Source: Bradyrhizobium sp. WSM1743
Lineage (GTDB): Bacteria; Pseudomonadota; Alphaproteobacteria; Rhizobiales; Xanthobacteraceae
Reading direction: 5' to 3'
Assembly (NCBI RefSeq): GCF_000473065.1
Contig: NZ_AXAZ01000082.1
Span: forward strand, 1-34,425
DNA: 34,425 nt
The notes below the pieces were generated by a model. The model was given only the letters and a program-made list of their open reading frames with translations, ran no database searches and had not been told where the DNA came from. Positions 1 to 7,097 of this stretch are shown here, piece by piece. Each line of letters starts with the position of its first letter. Position 1 is the first letter of the stretch. A program made the position numbers and the translations under genes.

Positions 1-222
1 TGCTAGCGGCTTGAGCTTGCGGGGGCCAGGTTTGGGTCCGGGCTTCCGGTTCAAACCGTCCGGCCCATCGGCGTTCCAGGCTTTGATCCAGTCATGAAGA
101 ATCTTGCGGGATATCCCAAGCTCGCGGGCCACAGGAAGGACGCCTTCGCCCCGCTCAACCCGCTTGATCGCCTTCAATTTGTAAGTCGTCGGAAACTGAC
201 GCTTCTTTCCTGGTCCTGCCAC
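1..222 (-). CDS. Transposase, N-terminal helix-turn-helix part (3' end beyond the window)
   Basis: The visible 74 residues form a basic helix-turn-helix of the kind at the N terminus of insertion-sequence transposases. The core reads YKLKAIKRVERGEG, ARELGISRKILHDWIKAW, and is followed by a Pro/Gly/Lys-rich linker (RKPGPKPGPRKLKP). The helix pair should bind the element's terminal repeats; no catalytic domain is visible because the gene runs off the left edge. I place the start at the GTG at 222-220, preceded by GAGG seven bases upstream; an in-frame ATG is not available. The gene is alone here and faces out of the window. The exact IS family cannot be assigned from this part; IS3-type orfA-like and other helix-turn-helix transposases share this module. 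Confidence 0.72.
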   Translation of the reverse strand, partial: MAGPGKKRQFPTTYKLKAIKRVERGEGVLPVARELGISRKILHDWIKAWNADGPDGLNRKPGPKPGPRKLKPLA

Positions 223-353
223 AGGTCATCCTCGAAATGCCTGTCACTGTAATTATCGTGTCTCACTTCAGGGGTGCAGTCCAGTGCACTCAATTGACGC
301 TTTACGCCAAAGTGGATCGAGGCCGCAGAGCGAGCAGGTCGCCAGGTCAATTT

Positions 354-480
354 AGCTCGTAGGATGGGTCTCGTAGGATGGGTCTCGTAGGATGGGTAGA
401 GCACTTGCGAAACCCATCATGTTTCGTCACGCAACAAAGGCCTCGATGGGTTTCGCTTCGCTCTACCCATCCTACGAGCT
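354..480. repeat. Compound palindromic intergenic repeat with three tandem 14-bp units
   Basis: The unit TCGTAGGATGGGTC is repeated head to tail at 357-370, 371-384 and 385-398; the third copy differs only in its last base. The third copy plus its continuation (384-402) is perfectly complementary to 460-478. The first copy (354-369, AGCTCGTAGGATGGGT) is perfectly complementary to 465-480. A nested pair, GCGAAACCCATC at 407-418 and GATGGGTTTCGC at 445-456, closes an inner stem. The element resembles the mobile palindromic repeats common between Bradyrhizobium genes. The upstream stretch 223-353 holds no recognisable gene and may be the end of the neighbouring insertion sequence. Confidence 0.8.
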
Positions 481-554
481 GTCACCGCAATACCAGATGA
501 TCTCACACACGACATAACAACAATTTCCTCGATCGCCTCATCGCTGGTAGCGGC

Positions 555-923
555 TCACTGCGGTACGGTCATGAGTTCTAGCACGTGGCCGTCAGGGTCG
601 CGAAAATAGACGCCGCGGCCGCCGTTCCAGTCATTGAGCTTACCGTCGTCGAGGCTCCACGGTGCGCTGCCATAGGCGAGATTCGCCTCGCGAATGCGGC
701 CGAAGATGGCATCGAACTCGGCATCGCTGACGTGGAAGGCGTAGTGGTGGCTCTCGAACGCCTCGTCGTCGTCGAAGAGCAGCGTGAGCGTGTCGTTAAT
801 ACGTACCGGCGCGAAATGGCCGTCTTTCGGATCGGCATGGAGGCCAAAAATGCGCGCAAAAAATTGCGCCGCTGCCCTCTTGTCGCGGGCCGGAACGATG
901 GTGTGGTTGAGGGTGATAGTCAT
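555..923 (-). CDS. VOC superfamily (glyoxalase/bleomycin-resistance fold) protein
   Basis: A 122-residue single-module VOC protein. It has the family layout of two paired beta-alpha-beta-beta-beta units: an N-terminal LNHTIVPARDK strand-helix start, a central HHYAFHV strand, and the C-terminal signature GVYFRDPDGHVLELMTVP. The His near residue 8, the His pair near residue 60 and the Glu of VLEL are the usual metal-ligand positions, so metal binding is plausible. VOC proteins of this size include glyoxalases, dioxygenases, antibiotic-binding proteins and many of unknown substrate, and nothing here fixes which. The start is the ATG at 923-921, preceded by AGAGG at suitable spacing. It is on the same strand as the small gene upstream, separated by 55 bases. 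Confidence 0.85.
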   Translation of the reverse strand: MTITLNHTIVPARDKRAAAQFFARIFGLHADPKDGHFAPVRINDTLTLLFDDDEAFESHHYAFHVSDAEFDAIFGRIREANLAYGSAPWSLDDGKLNDWNGGRGVYFRDPDGHVLELMTVPQ

Positions 924-978
924 CGAAAGACCTCTCGCTATCTGCTGACCCCTGTGCGCTCGGTCGGCCTGAGACGCC

Positions 979-1170
979 TTATTCCTCGGGCGGTTGCAGA
1001 CCCGACGACGTCAGCCATTCATCTATATGAGAAGCGGTTTCGAGCTGGCGCAGTTTGCTTTCTAGAAGATCACGCCGTGGTCCTGGCTGCGTATTTTCCA
1101 GTTCCGCTATGATCCGGGCACGTTCCGCGTTCAGGTTGTCGTCAATGTGGGATTCTGAGTGTCTTCCCAT
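979..1170 (-). CDS. Small hypothetical protein (63 aa)
   Basis: I do not recognise this protein. It starts MGRHSESHIDDNLNAERA and is charged and predicted helical, with a heptad-like stretch around AELENTQPGPRRDLLESKLRQLE that could form a short helical hairpin or coiled coil broken at the PGP turn. It has no signal peptide or membrane segment. I chose the ATG at 1170-1168 over upstream in-frame starts because GGAG lies six bases before it and the longer N terminus looks non-coding. Protein-like composition, a good ribosome site and the same strand as the VOC gene 55 bases downstream support it as real. Confidence 0.6.
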   Translation of the reverse strand: MGRHSESHIDDNLNAERARIIAELENTQPGPRRDLLESKLRQLETASHIDEWLTSSGLQPPEE

Positions 1171-1227
1171 GGCACTCTCCTTTCCCTGCGTGAATTGGGA
1201 GGGAGCGCAAACCGGCGTTCTCATCAC

Positions 1228-1606
1228 CGATCAAAGCACAGCGCCGTGCGGTGTTAGAACGAGTGTGCACCCGGAACCGGCGCGACACCAGAACAAAAGT
1301 CGACCCAGCGAACGTCTGCTGGATGTCAATCGCGTCGGTTGGACCCTGCAGTTATGACTTCCGGTCGGCCTCGCTGAGCGGACTGTCCTCAGCACGGTCG
1401 AAGGTCTCACACGGGCCAATAACGGACTCCGTACCGCCGCATCAAATGGCATCATCAATAACCCTCGTCAGCACGTAGCAAGAAGGGCTCGGGAATGGTT
1501 AGGCCAACAGCCTTCGCACTCGCCGGGCGTCATCGAAGCTGGTGACAGGGAGGTCACCAGTCCTGAGCGAATTCCCCTCACCACCGGAATTGGCCAACTG
1601 CCGGCG
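1228..1606. other. Intergenic stretch with no supported gene
   Basis: Open frames exist on both strands but their translations are low-complexity Arg/Ser/Pro-rich and match no family I recognise. No ribosome site leads a convincing start. The region lies downstream of the ABC ATPase gene, where a transcript end would be expected, but no clear GC hairpin with a T run was found. It may be decayed DNA. Confidence 0.4.
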
Positions 1607-2698
1607 TTAGATGGCCCCCTCGGTCTGCGCGTCGAAAACGTGAAGCCTGGAAGGCCGCATGGCAACGCGCAGCTTATCGCCCACCCTCACCCTCGCGGTC
1701 GGCTCGATGCTCGCCACCATGATGCTCTCGCCGACCTTCATATCGAGCAGGATTTCCGAGCCGAGTTGCTCGACCACCTCAATCACAGCATCGAAGCATG
1801 GGTGGCCGAGATCAACGCTACCCGCCACGGTGAGGTCCTCCGGCCGCACGCCGAGCATGACCTCGCGTCCGATATGGCCGCGCAGCCGCTGCGCGGTCTC
1901 GTCCGGTAGCTTGATGCGCAGGCCAGAGTTCTCGGCGATCAGCGATCCGTTCGCCTCGGTCACCGTAACGGCGGCGAAATTCATGGCCGGGGAGCCGATG
2001 AAGCCGGCGACGAACTTGTTGGCGGGCTGATTGTACAGCTCTAGCGGCTCCCCCACCTGCTGCACCACGCCGTCTTTCATGACCACGACCCGGTCACCCA
2101 GCGTCATGGCTTCGACCTGATCATGAGTAACGTAAATGGCTGTAGTGCCGAGTCGCAGATGCAACTTCTTCAGCTCAACGCGCATCTGCACCCGCAGCTT
2201 GGCATCGAGGTTCGACAGCGGCTCGTCGAACAGGAACACGCGAGGGTGGCGCACGATAGCACGGCCTAACGCCACGCGCTGGCGCTGGCCGCCTGAGAGC
2301 TGGCGTGGCCTGCGCTTTAGCAGTTCGCCGATGCCAAGGATGTCAGCCGCCTCCAGCACGCGCTTGTCTATCTCGGACTTTTCGAATTTGCGCATCTTCA
2401 GGCCGAACGCCATGTTGTCGTACACGCTCATGTGCGGGTACAGTGCGTAGTTCTGGAACACCATGGCGATGTCGCGGTCCATGGGCGCCAATTCATTGAC
2501 CACGTTGCCGTCGATGGAAATGTCGCCGGAACTGATCGCTTCAAGCCCGGCGATCATCCTGAGCGTCGTCGTCTTGCCACAGCCGGAGGGGCCGACGAAC
2601 ACCACGAACTCCTTATCGCGGATCTGCAGATTGACGTCTTTGACAGCGTGCACGCTGTCAAAGAACTTGTTGATCCCCTTGAGGACGACCTGGCCCAT
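1607..2698 (-). CDS. ABC transporter ATP-binding protein, MalK/UgpC type (CUT1 sugar importer)
   Basis: This is the cytoplasmic ATPase that powers the importer encoded upstream. In its 363 residues the nucleotide-binding domain has Walker A GPSGCGKTT at 36-44, the Q-loop in MVFQNYALYPHMSV, the signature LSGGQRQRVALGRAI, Walker B VFLFDEPLSNLDAKLR and the switch THDQVEAM. The last ~120 residues form the regulatory TOBE/OB region seen in MalK and UgpC (GRDEVMLGVRPEDL-like motif, here GREVMLGVRPEDLTV). The length is normal for CUT1 ATPases. The start ATG has AGGTG eight bases upstream. It is the last gene of the operon, 76 bases after the second permease. A 28-bp perfect palindrome covers codons 12-21, which is unusual and described separately. 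Confidence 0.95.
   Translation of the reverse strand: MGQVVLKGINKFFDSVHAVKDVNLQIRDKEFVVFVGPSGCGKTTTLRMIAGLEAISSGDISIDGNVVNELAPMDRDIAMVFQNYALYPHMSVYDNMAFGLKMRKFEKSEIDKRVLEAADILGIGELLKRRPRQLSGGQRQRVALGRAIVRHPRVFLFDEPLSNLDAKLRVQMRVELKKLHLRLGTTAIYVTHDQVEAMTLGDRVVVMKDGVVQQVGEPLELYNQPANKFVAGFIGSPAMNFAAVTVTEANGSLIAENSGLRIKLPDETAQRLRGHIGREVMLGVRPEDLTVAGSVDLGHPCFDAVIEVVEQLGSEILLDMKVGESIMVASIEPTARVRVGDKLRVAMRPSRLHVFDAQTEGAI
2637..2664. repeat. 28-bp perfect palindrome inside the ABC ATPase coding start
   Basis: The half TCTTTGACAGCGTG (2637-2650) is followed directly by its exact reverse complement (2651-2664), with no spacer and no mismatch. It lies in codons 12-21 of the ATPase, encoding FFDSVHAVKD, only about 35 bases after the start codon. 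In RNA it would form a stem near the translation start; in DNA it could be a dimeric-regulator site. The role is unknown. Confidence 0.9.
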
Positions 2699-2774
2699 TC
2701 ACTTTCACCTGCCTCCCAACGACCTGTGCGCAATCTGGGTTCGCGCCTTCGAATCCCTATGATCCGTCGTGCTG

Positions 2775-3626
2775 TCAGCCCTTCACCGATCCGGTCAATC
2801 CTGCGACGTAGTGCTCGACGAAAAACGAATACGCGATAGCAACCGGTATCGATCCAAGCAGGGCCCCAGCCATCAGCGGTCCCCAGTAGAATACATCGCC
2901 ACGGATCAGCTCCGATGTGACGCCGACCGGCACAGTCTTCTGCTCAGGCGAGGACAGGAAGACAAGCGCATAGATGAACTCGTTCCACGACAGCGTGAAA
3001 GCGAAGATGCCGGCCGAGAGGATGCCCGGGATCGCCACCGGGATGACGATGTAGAGCATAGCCTGCCAGCGCGAGGCGCCATCAATGCGCGCGCATTCCT
3101 CGAGCTCCTTGGGTACCGCCTTGAAGTAGCCCATCATGAGCCAGGTGCAGAACGGAATAAGAAAGGTCGGATAGGTCAGAATCAGTGACCAAGGCGTGTC
3201 ACCCAGCCGATAGTTGCGTATGATCTCTGCCAGCGGAATGAACAGCAGCGTTTGCGGTACCAGATAAGTGATGAAGATGCCGGTGCCCAGGCTGCCGGCA
3301 AATGGAAAGTTCAGCCGCGACAGAGCATAGCCGGCGAACACGCCGCACACGAGCGAGATAGCGGTTGACGCGAGCGCGATGAACGTCGTGTTCCACAGCC
3401 ATGATGCGAACAGCGTTTCCTCGAACAAGTAGCTGACATGGTCCCAGGTCGGTTTCCAAGTCCAGAACGGATTGTAGTTGATCGAATTCCAAGGCCGGTA
3501 AAGCTCGCCGTCCGGCCGCACCGAAGTAATCACCATCCAGTAGAACGGGAACAGCAGGAAAAGCAGGAACAGCGCCATGGGGACGTAGAAGAATATCCAC
3601 TTTCGCCACCTTGCGCCTTCGATCAT
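2775..3626 (-). CDS. Carbohydrate ABC transporter permease, MalG type
   Basis: Inner-membrane permease subunit, 283 residues, with about six hydrophobic segments. The first spans residues ~10-30 (WIFFYVPMALFLLFLLFPFYW) and the last lies near the C terminus (LMAGALLGSIPVAIAYSFFV). The EAA coupling loop that docks on the ATPase reads EECARIDGASRWQAM followed by IVIPVAIPG. The short cytoplasmic N terminus and short C-terminal tail after the last segment match MalG-like rather than MalF-like subunits. The ATG at 3626 lies three bases after the stop of the first permease, with GGAGG upstream inside that gene, so the two are translationally linked. It should pair with that permease as a heterodimer. 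Confidence 0.93.
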   Translation of the reverse strand: MIEGARWRKWIFFYVPMALFLLFLLFPFYWMVITSVRPDGELYRPWNSINYNPFWTWKPTWDHVSYLFEETLFASWLWNTTFIALASTAISLVCGVFAGYALSRLNFPFAGSLGTGIFITYLVPQTLLFIPLAEIIRNYRLGDTPWSLILTYPTFLIPFCTWLMMGYFKAVPKELEECARIDGASRWQAMLYIVIPVAIPGILSAGIFAFTLSWNEFIYALVFLSSPEQKTVPVGVTSELIRGDVFYWGPLMAGALLGSIPVAIAYSFFVEHYVAGLTGSVKG

Positions 3627-3629
3627 GGC

Positions 3630-4565
3630 TCAGCGGACCTCCACGCGGCGGATGTAGAGAAGTTGGATGATGACGACCAGAAACAGGACCGGAAACATTG
3701 CGAGCGATATTGCGGCGCCCTCGCTCAAGAGGCCGGTGCCGATACCAATCTGATAGGCGTAGGTGGCAAACAGGTGCGTTGCGTTGGCTGGTCCGCCGCC
3801 CGTCATCACATAGACGATCTGGAAGTCGGCGAACGTCTGAATCACTGAGAACAGCACCACGACCATGGTCACGGGCAGCAGCAGCGGCCAGGTGATGTGC
3901 CAGAACCGCTGCCACGGCTTGGCGCCGTCGATGGCGGCGGCCTCGTTGAGTTCGGGACTGATAGTCTGCAAGCCTGCGAGCAGGCTGATGGCAAAGAACG
4001 GCACCCCGCGCCAGATGTTGACGATGATAATCGAGATCATGGCGAGGTCCGGATCGCCCAGCCAATTGATCCGACCGGTGATCAAGCCGAAATGGTAGAG
4101 GAGCCAATTGAGAACGCTGAACGTCGGGTCGAACATCCACTTCCAGGCGAAAGTCGAGAGCACGGTCGGGATAATGAAAGGCAGCAGGATGAAAGCACGG
4201 GTAAAGGCCTTGCCGCGGAAATTACGGTTGAGCAGCATGGCCAGCCACAGCCCGAGCGCCAGCTTGAAGACGGTGGTCACGCCCGTATAGAGGAAGGTGT
4301 TGTAAACGGAGGTGCGAAAGATTCCGTCATTGAAGATCTTGTAGAAGTTAGCGAGGCCGACGAAGTCGCCGGGCATACCGACGCGCGAGTTGGTGACCGA
4401 CAGCAATATCCCTCGAATGAAGGGATAGGCAATGAACATGCCGAGCAGCGCGATGGTCGGCACCAGCAGCACGAATGCCAACCAGCGCTCGTCCTCGAGC
4501 AACCGCTGTCGCCGCGGAGGGGGCACCTCGCGGAGCGTGGTGGCGGAAACCGCGCTTATCGCCAT
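3630..4565 (-). CDS. Sugar ABC transporter permease, MalF/UgpA type
   Basis: A 311-residue inner-membrane permease. A ~30-residue cytoplasmic start (RREVPP-type basic/proline stretch) is followed by a first membrane segment (WLAFVLLVPTIALLGMFIAY), and about six segments in all. The coupling motif EAAAIDGAKPWQRF, then ITWPLLLP, is close to the family consensus. The polar periplasmic loop after the first segment (GDFVGLANFYKIFND) is typical of the MalF/UgpA half of CUT1 importers. It follows the binding-protein gene by 58 bases that contain a stem-loop, and precedes the MalG-type gene by three bases. The transported sugar cannot be told from the sequence. Confidence 0.93.
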   Translation of the reverse strand: MAISAVSATTLREVPPPRRQRLLEDERWLAFVLLVPTIALLGMFIAYPFIRGILLSVTNSRVGMPGDFVGLANFYKIFNDGIFRTSVYNTFLYTGVTTVFKLALGLWLAMLLNRNFRGKAFTRAFILLPFIIPTVLSTFAWKWMFDPTFSVLNWLLYHFGLITGRINWLGDPDLAMISIIIVNIWRGVPFFAISLLAGLQTISPELNEAAAIDGAKPWQRFWHITWPLLLPVTMVVVLFSVIQTFADFQIVYVMTGGGPANATHLFATYAYQIGIGTGLLSEGAAISLAMFPVLFLVVIIQLLYIRRVEVR

Positions 4566-4590
4566 GTTCGATCCTCGTCGGCCGGAAGAT

Positions 4591-4619
4591 TCCCTTCCCC
4601 AACGAAAATGGGAGAGGGA
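4591..4619 (-). promoter_or_regulatory. Intercistronic stem-loop between binding protein and permease genes
   Basis: TCCCTTCCCCA (4591-4601) can pair with TGGGAGAGGGA (4609-4619) with one mismatch and one G-T pair across a seven-base loop. Hairpins in this position of ABC operons commonly stabilise the binding-protein message or partly stop transcription, giving more binding protein than permease. No T run follows, so a full terminator is unlikely. Confidence 0.5.
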
Positions 4620-4623
4620 CGGC

Positions 4624-5946
4624 TTAACCTCGGACGTAGACCTTCTTGAGCTCGGCCTCTGCCCACTTCACCGCATCCTCGGCGGGCATGCCTTGGACTG
4701 CCTTTGCGTACATATCAATGATGATGTACTTGGTAACGACCTCGGCTGCCTTGCGCGTAGAGGGGCCTTGGTAGCCAGCGAAGCGCCCTGTGCGCGCCGC
4801 TTGCTTGTAGGGCAGCATGATCGGGTCGTCGCCCCACAGCTTGTGCTTTTCCCAATCCGTGGTCGGGCCGACCGAGAAGCCCTTCTGGGAGACGAACCAC
4901 TTGTCGTAGACGTCCTTGGAGTGAATCCAGCCAAGGAATTTCTTCGCCGCATCCTGGTTCTTCGAATAACCCATCAGGAGGTTCGAGAACGGGACGTGAT
5001 AGCTGAACTGCCCGCCGGGACCTTTGGGCAGCGCGGCGTGCAGGATGTCGTCCTTCAATTGCCCGCCTGCCTCCGTCTTGTAGGTATCCGGCTTACGCAG
5101 AGCCTCGATGTAGATCGAGGCGCCGTTGAGCGTGGCGCTGCACGTCCCGGACAGAAAAGCGCGGTTGTTGTTGGAATCGTCCCAGGCGAGCCCGCCTTCA
5201 TCGTGGGCGTCCTTCCAGAAGGCCACCATGAACTTTACCGACTCGACTGTCGCTGGGCTATTCAGCACAACCGTCTTGCCGTCTGCTTCGACCTCTTTGC
5301 CGCCCCAGGACCACAGGTAGGGGTAAGCGAAGGCGGGCGCATCGCCGAACGTGTGACCCAGCGTTTGGCCGATCGGCCGTCCCTTTGCCTTCAGCTTCTT
5401 GCCGGCCTCGCGGTACTCTTCCCAAGTCTGGGGAAATTTTCCATCCGTGTAGCCGATCTCGGCAAACCAGGACTTTCGGTATGCGATCTGCAGACCGACG
5501 ATGCACCACGGCACTGCGATCCATTTTTTTCCGTCATTGGCGACCGCGCGGGATGTTTCGTAGAAGCCGCCCTGGCTCTTGCCGAGTGCCTCGGCGAGGT
5601 CGCTGACATCCGCGACGCTCTCGCCGTAAAGTTGCCCCCAATTGTTGAGGACACAGACGACGTCCGGGCCTGACCCCGACTGGATAGCCGAGGTGACGCG
5701 GGCCTGGATATCGTTGGCGTTGATGGTCTCGATATTGAGCTTTATGCCGAGCGCCTTCTCGCCCTCCTTGGCGATCTCGTTGCGCAGAAGCTGATCTGAC
5801 GCCGGAACGAAGTCGGTCCAGCGCAGCCAGTGCACCGTAGTGGCTTGCGCATAGGCGGGCGCCCTGCCGGTCGCCAAGATGCTGGCCATGCCGCCCACAA
5901 CCGCGGCACCGCCCTTGAGGACGTTACGTCGGGTTACCGTTGTCAT
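4624..5946 (-). CDS. Extracellular sugar-binding protein of the ABC importer (SBP_bac_1 family), Tat-exported
   Basis: Periplasmic binding protein of 440 residues that captures the substrate and feeds the permeases encoded next. The N terminus has a twin-arginine signal, TRRNVLKGG at residues 5-13, a hydrophobic stretch and an APAYAQA cleavage region near residue 34, so export of a folded protein by Tat is likely. The mature part shows SBP_bac_1 features such as VARVTSAIQSGSGPDVV-like text (here ARVTSAIQSGSGPDVV), a central AYPYLWSWGGKE segment and a C-terminal AVKWAEAELKKVYVRG helix. The ATG at 5946 has a GGAGGG ribosome site four to five bases upstream. It is the first gene of the four-gene operon. 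Oligosaccharide, polyol or glycerol-phosphate-like ligands are all possible. Confidence 0.93.
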   Translation of the reverse strand: MTTVTRRNVLKGGAAVVGGMASILATGRAPAYAQATTVHWLRWTDFVPASDQLLRNEIAKEGEKALGIKLNIETINANDIQARVTSAIQSGSGPDVVCVLNNWGQLYGESVADVSDLAEALGKSQGGFYETSRAVANDGKKWIAVPWCIVGLQIAYRKSWFAEIGYTDGKFPQTWEEYREAGKKLKAKGRPIGQTLGHTFGDAPAFAYPYLWSWGGKEVEADGKTVVLNSPATVESVKFMVAFWKDAHDEGGLAWDDSNNNRAFLSGTCSATLNGASIYIEALRKPDTYKTEAGGQLKDDILHAALPKGPGGQFSYHVPFSNLLMGYSKNQDAAKKFLGWIHSKDVYDKWFVSQKGFSVGPTTDWEKHKLWGDDPIMLPYKQAARTGRFAGYQGPSTRKAAEVVTKYIIIDMYAKAVQGMPAEDAVKWAEAELKKVYVRG

Positions 5947-6036
5947 GCATCCCTCCCTCGGTGTGTCTGAGCTGATGCCATTCGGCCGGTCTTACGCCGG
6001 CTTGGACTCCCTTTCAGCCTATCGCGCCTCCGTGGC

Positions 6037-6238
6037 TCAACGCATGCCCACGCGCGCAATACGCTGGCTCGATGATCTTTGTAGGTGTTCCACTTGCAGC
6101 GCCGTGGTGGCGAGTTCGCCGCGAAACATGGTGAATTCTTCGCAGAGCAGCGGCGCGACCACGTCGTTCCCAATCGTAGCGGCGATACGCCCGGCGGCCC
6201 GGATCGTGTCGGCGCTGCAGCATGAACCGCGCAGTCAT
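6037..6238 (-). pseudogene. Possible frameshifted small gene
   Basis: An ATG at 6238-6236 (MTARFML) has a strong GGGAGGG site six bases upstream, but its frame soon turns into Arg/His-rich text. Shifting frame at about 6215 gives a much more protein-like sequence, SADTIRAAGRIAATIGNDVV, then PLLCEEFTMFRGELATTALQ, ending at the TGA at 6039-6037. This suggests one small gene of about 67 codons broken by a single indel, or a sequencing error. I do not recognise the family. Confidence 0.3.
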
Positions 6239-6449
6239 AACGGTCCCTCCCGCGCAGCGACGGTATTGCCGTGGCCAAGCGGGTTTTCCCCGTCTTATAT
6301 GAAGTTCAGTACCGGAAGCTGGCGTGACCTCATTGTCGCCCGTCGCAGCAGGAAATCAAGTGCTAGCTTTGACGCGCCGGCCATGGTCTCACTTCGGCTC
6401 TCTTTGCGGGTTCGCGGCCAATTGACGAGTCTCCTTTGGGGCAATCGCG

Positions 6450-6862
6450 CCAGGTCGCCGGCAGGTCCAAAGGGCCGCTTCGCACCCTTCATTCCTTTCT
6501 TCTGGAGATCTGGTCCTTCACCAAGAGCAAGCCGACGGCAAAGAGCCTGCTGGCGCACCTGTCGCAGCCGAAGGCAATCGAAAGGATGGTGGCCGCGAGC
6601 GAAGGCCACCTTCCGGCCTTCGACAACCTGACGACGCTGGGCCGACGAAGGACCGCCGAAGGGCACGCTCTACCACTACCCGAATCCCCACAACCACCAG
6701 ATCCTATCGATTGCCGCGCAGCCAACACCGCTCAAGATCGCAGTGCAGATCTATTCCTAGGGCCTCATGGCCCAGATGACAGTCCGCCACATGCAGGGCG
6801 AGCAGCTGGAGAAGACGCTCGCCTGGGCTGCGGGCGAGGTTGAAGGCTACTTGCGCATGTGA
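6450..6862 (+). pseudogene. Remnant of a second ABC sugar-binding protein gene (3' part only)
   Basis: Joining three frames recovers the C-terminal third of an SBP_bac_1-type binding protein. The pieces are: AGPKGRFAPFIPFF (to ~6502); then LEIWSFTKSKPTAKSLLAHL and PKAIERMVAASEGHLPAFDN (to ~6639); then WADEGPPKGTLYHYPNPHNH through KIAVQIYS (from 6638). An in-frame TAG follows at 6758-6760, then MAQMTVRHMQGEQLEKTL and a natural TGA at 6860-6862. There are thus at least two frameshifts and one nonsense codon, and no 5' part is found. The order of landmarks parallels the intact binding protein at 4624-5946, but it lies on the opposite strand, so it is a paralogue relic and not a simple duplication. 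Confidence 0.65.
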
Positions 6863-7097
6863 AGTCGCAGGTCACGTCGTTGCCCAACGAGCAGACTTTT
6901 GTCGGCCTCGCTTGCAGGTCCCTTCGGTGCAGATAGTGCATCAATCGAATCGGGCGGTTATCGATGGCCACGGTCGAGGGTCCTGCCGACGTCTCATATG
7001 GGTCACAATCCGAAGTGCCGCAATTTGCCGGCTTGGTCTGCTTTGCCTCCATAAGCGGATGTTGAGTTAATACAGGCACCAGAAAGCCAGCTTCCGC

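Noticed and set aside
357..398. Tandem repeat considered as a CRISPR array
   Set aside because: Units are 14 bp, contiguous without spacers, and no cas genes are present.
6863..7097. Possible gene between the binding-protein relic and the acyl-CoA dehydrogenase
   Set aside because: Only short frames with no protein-like composition or ribosome site.
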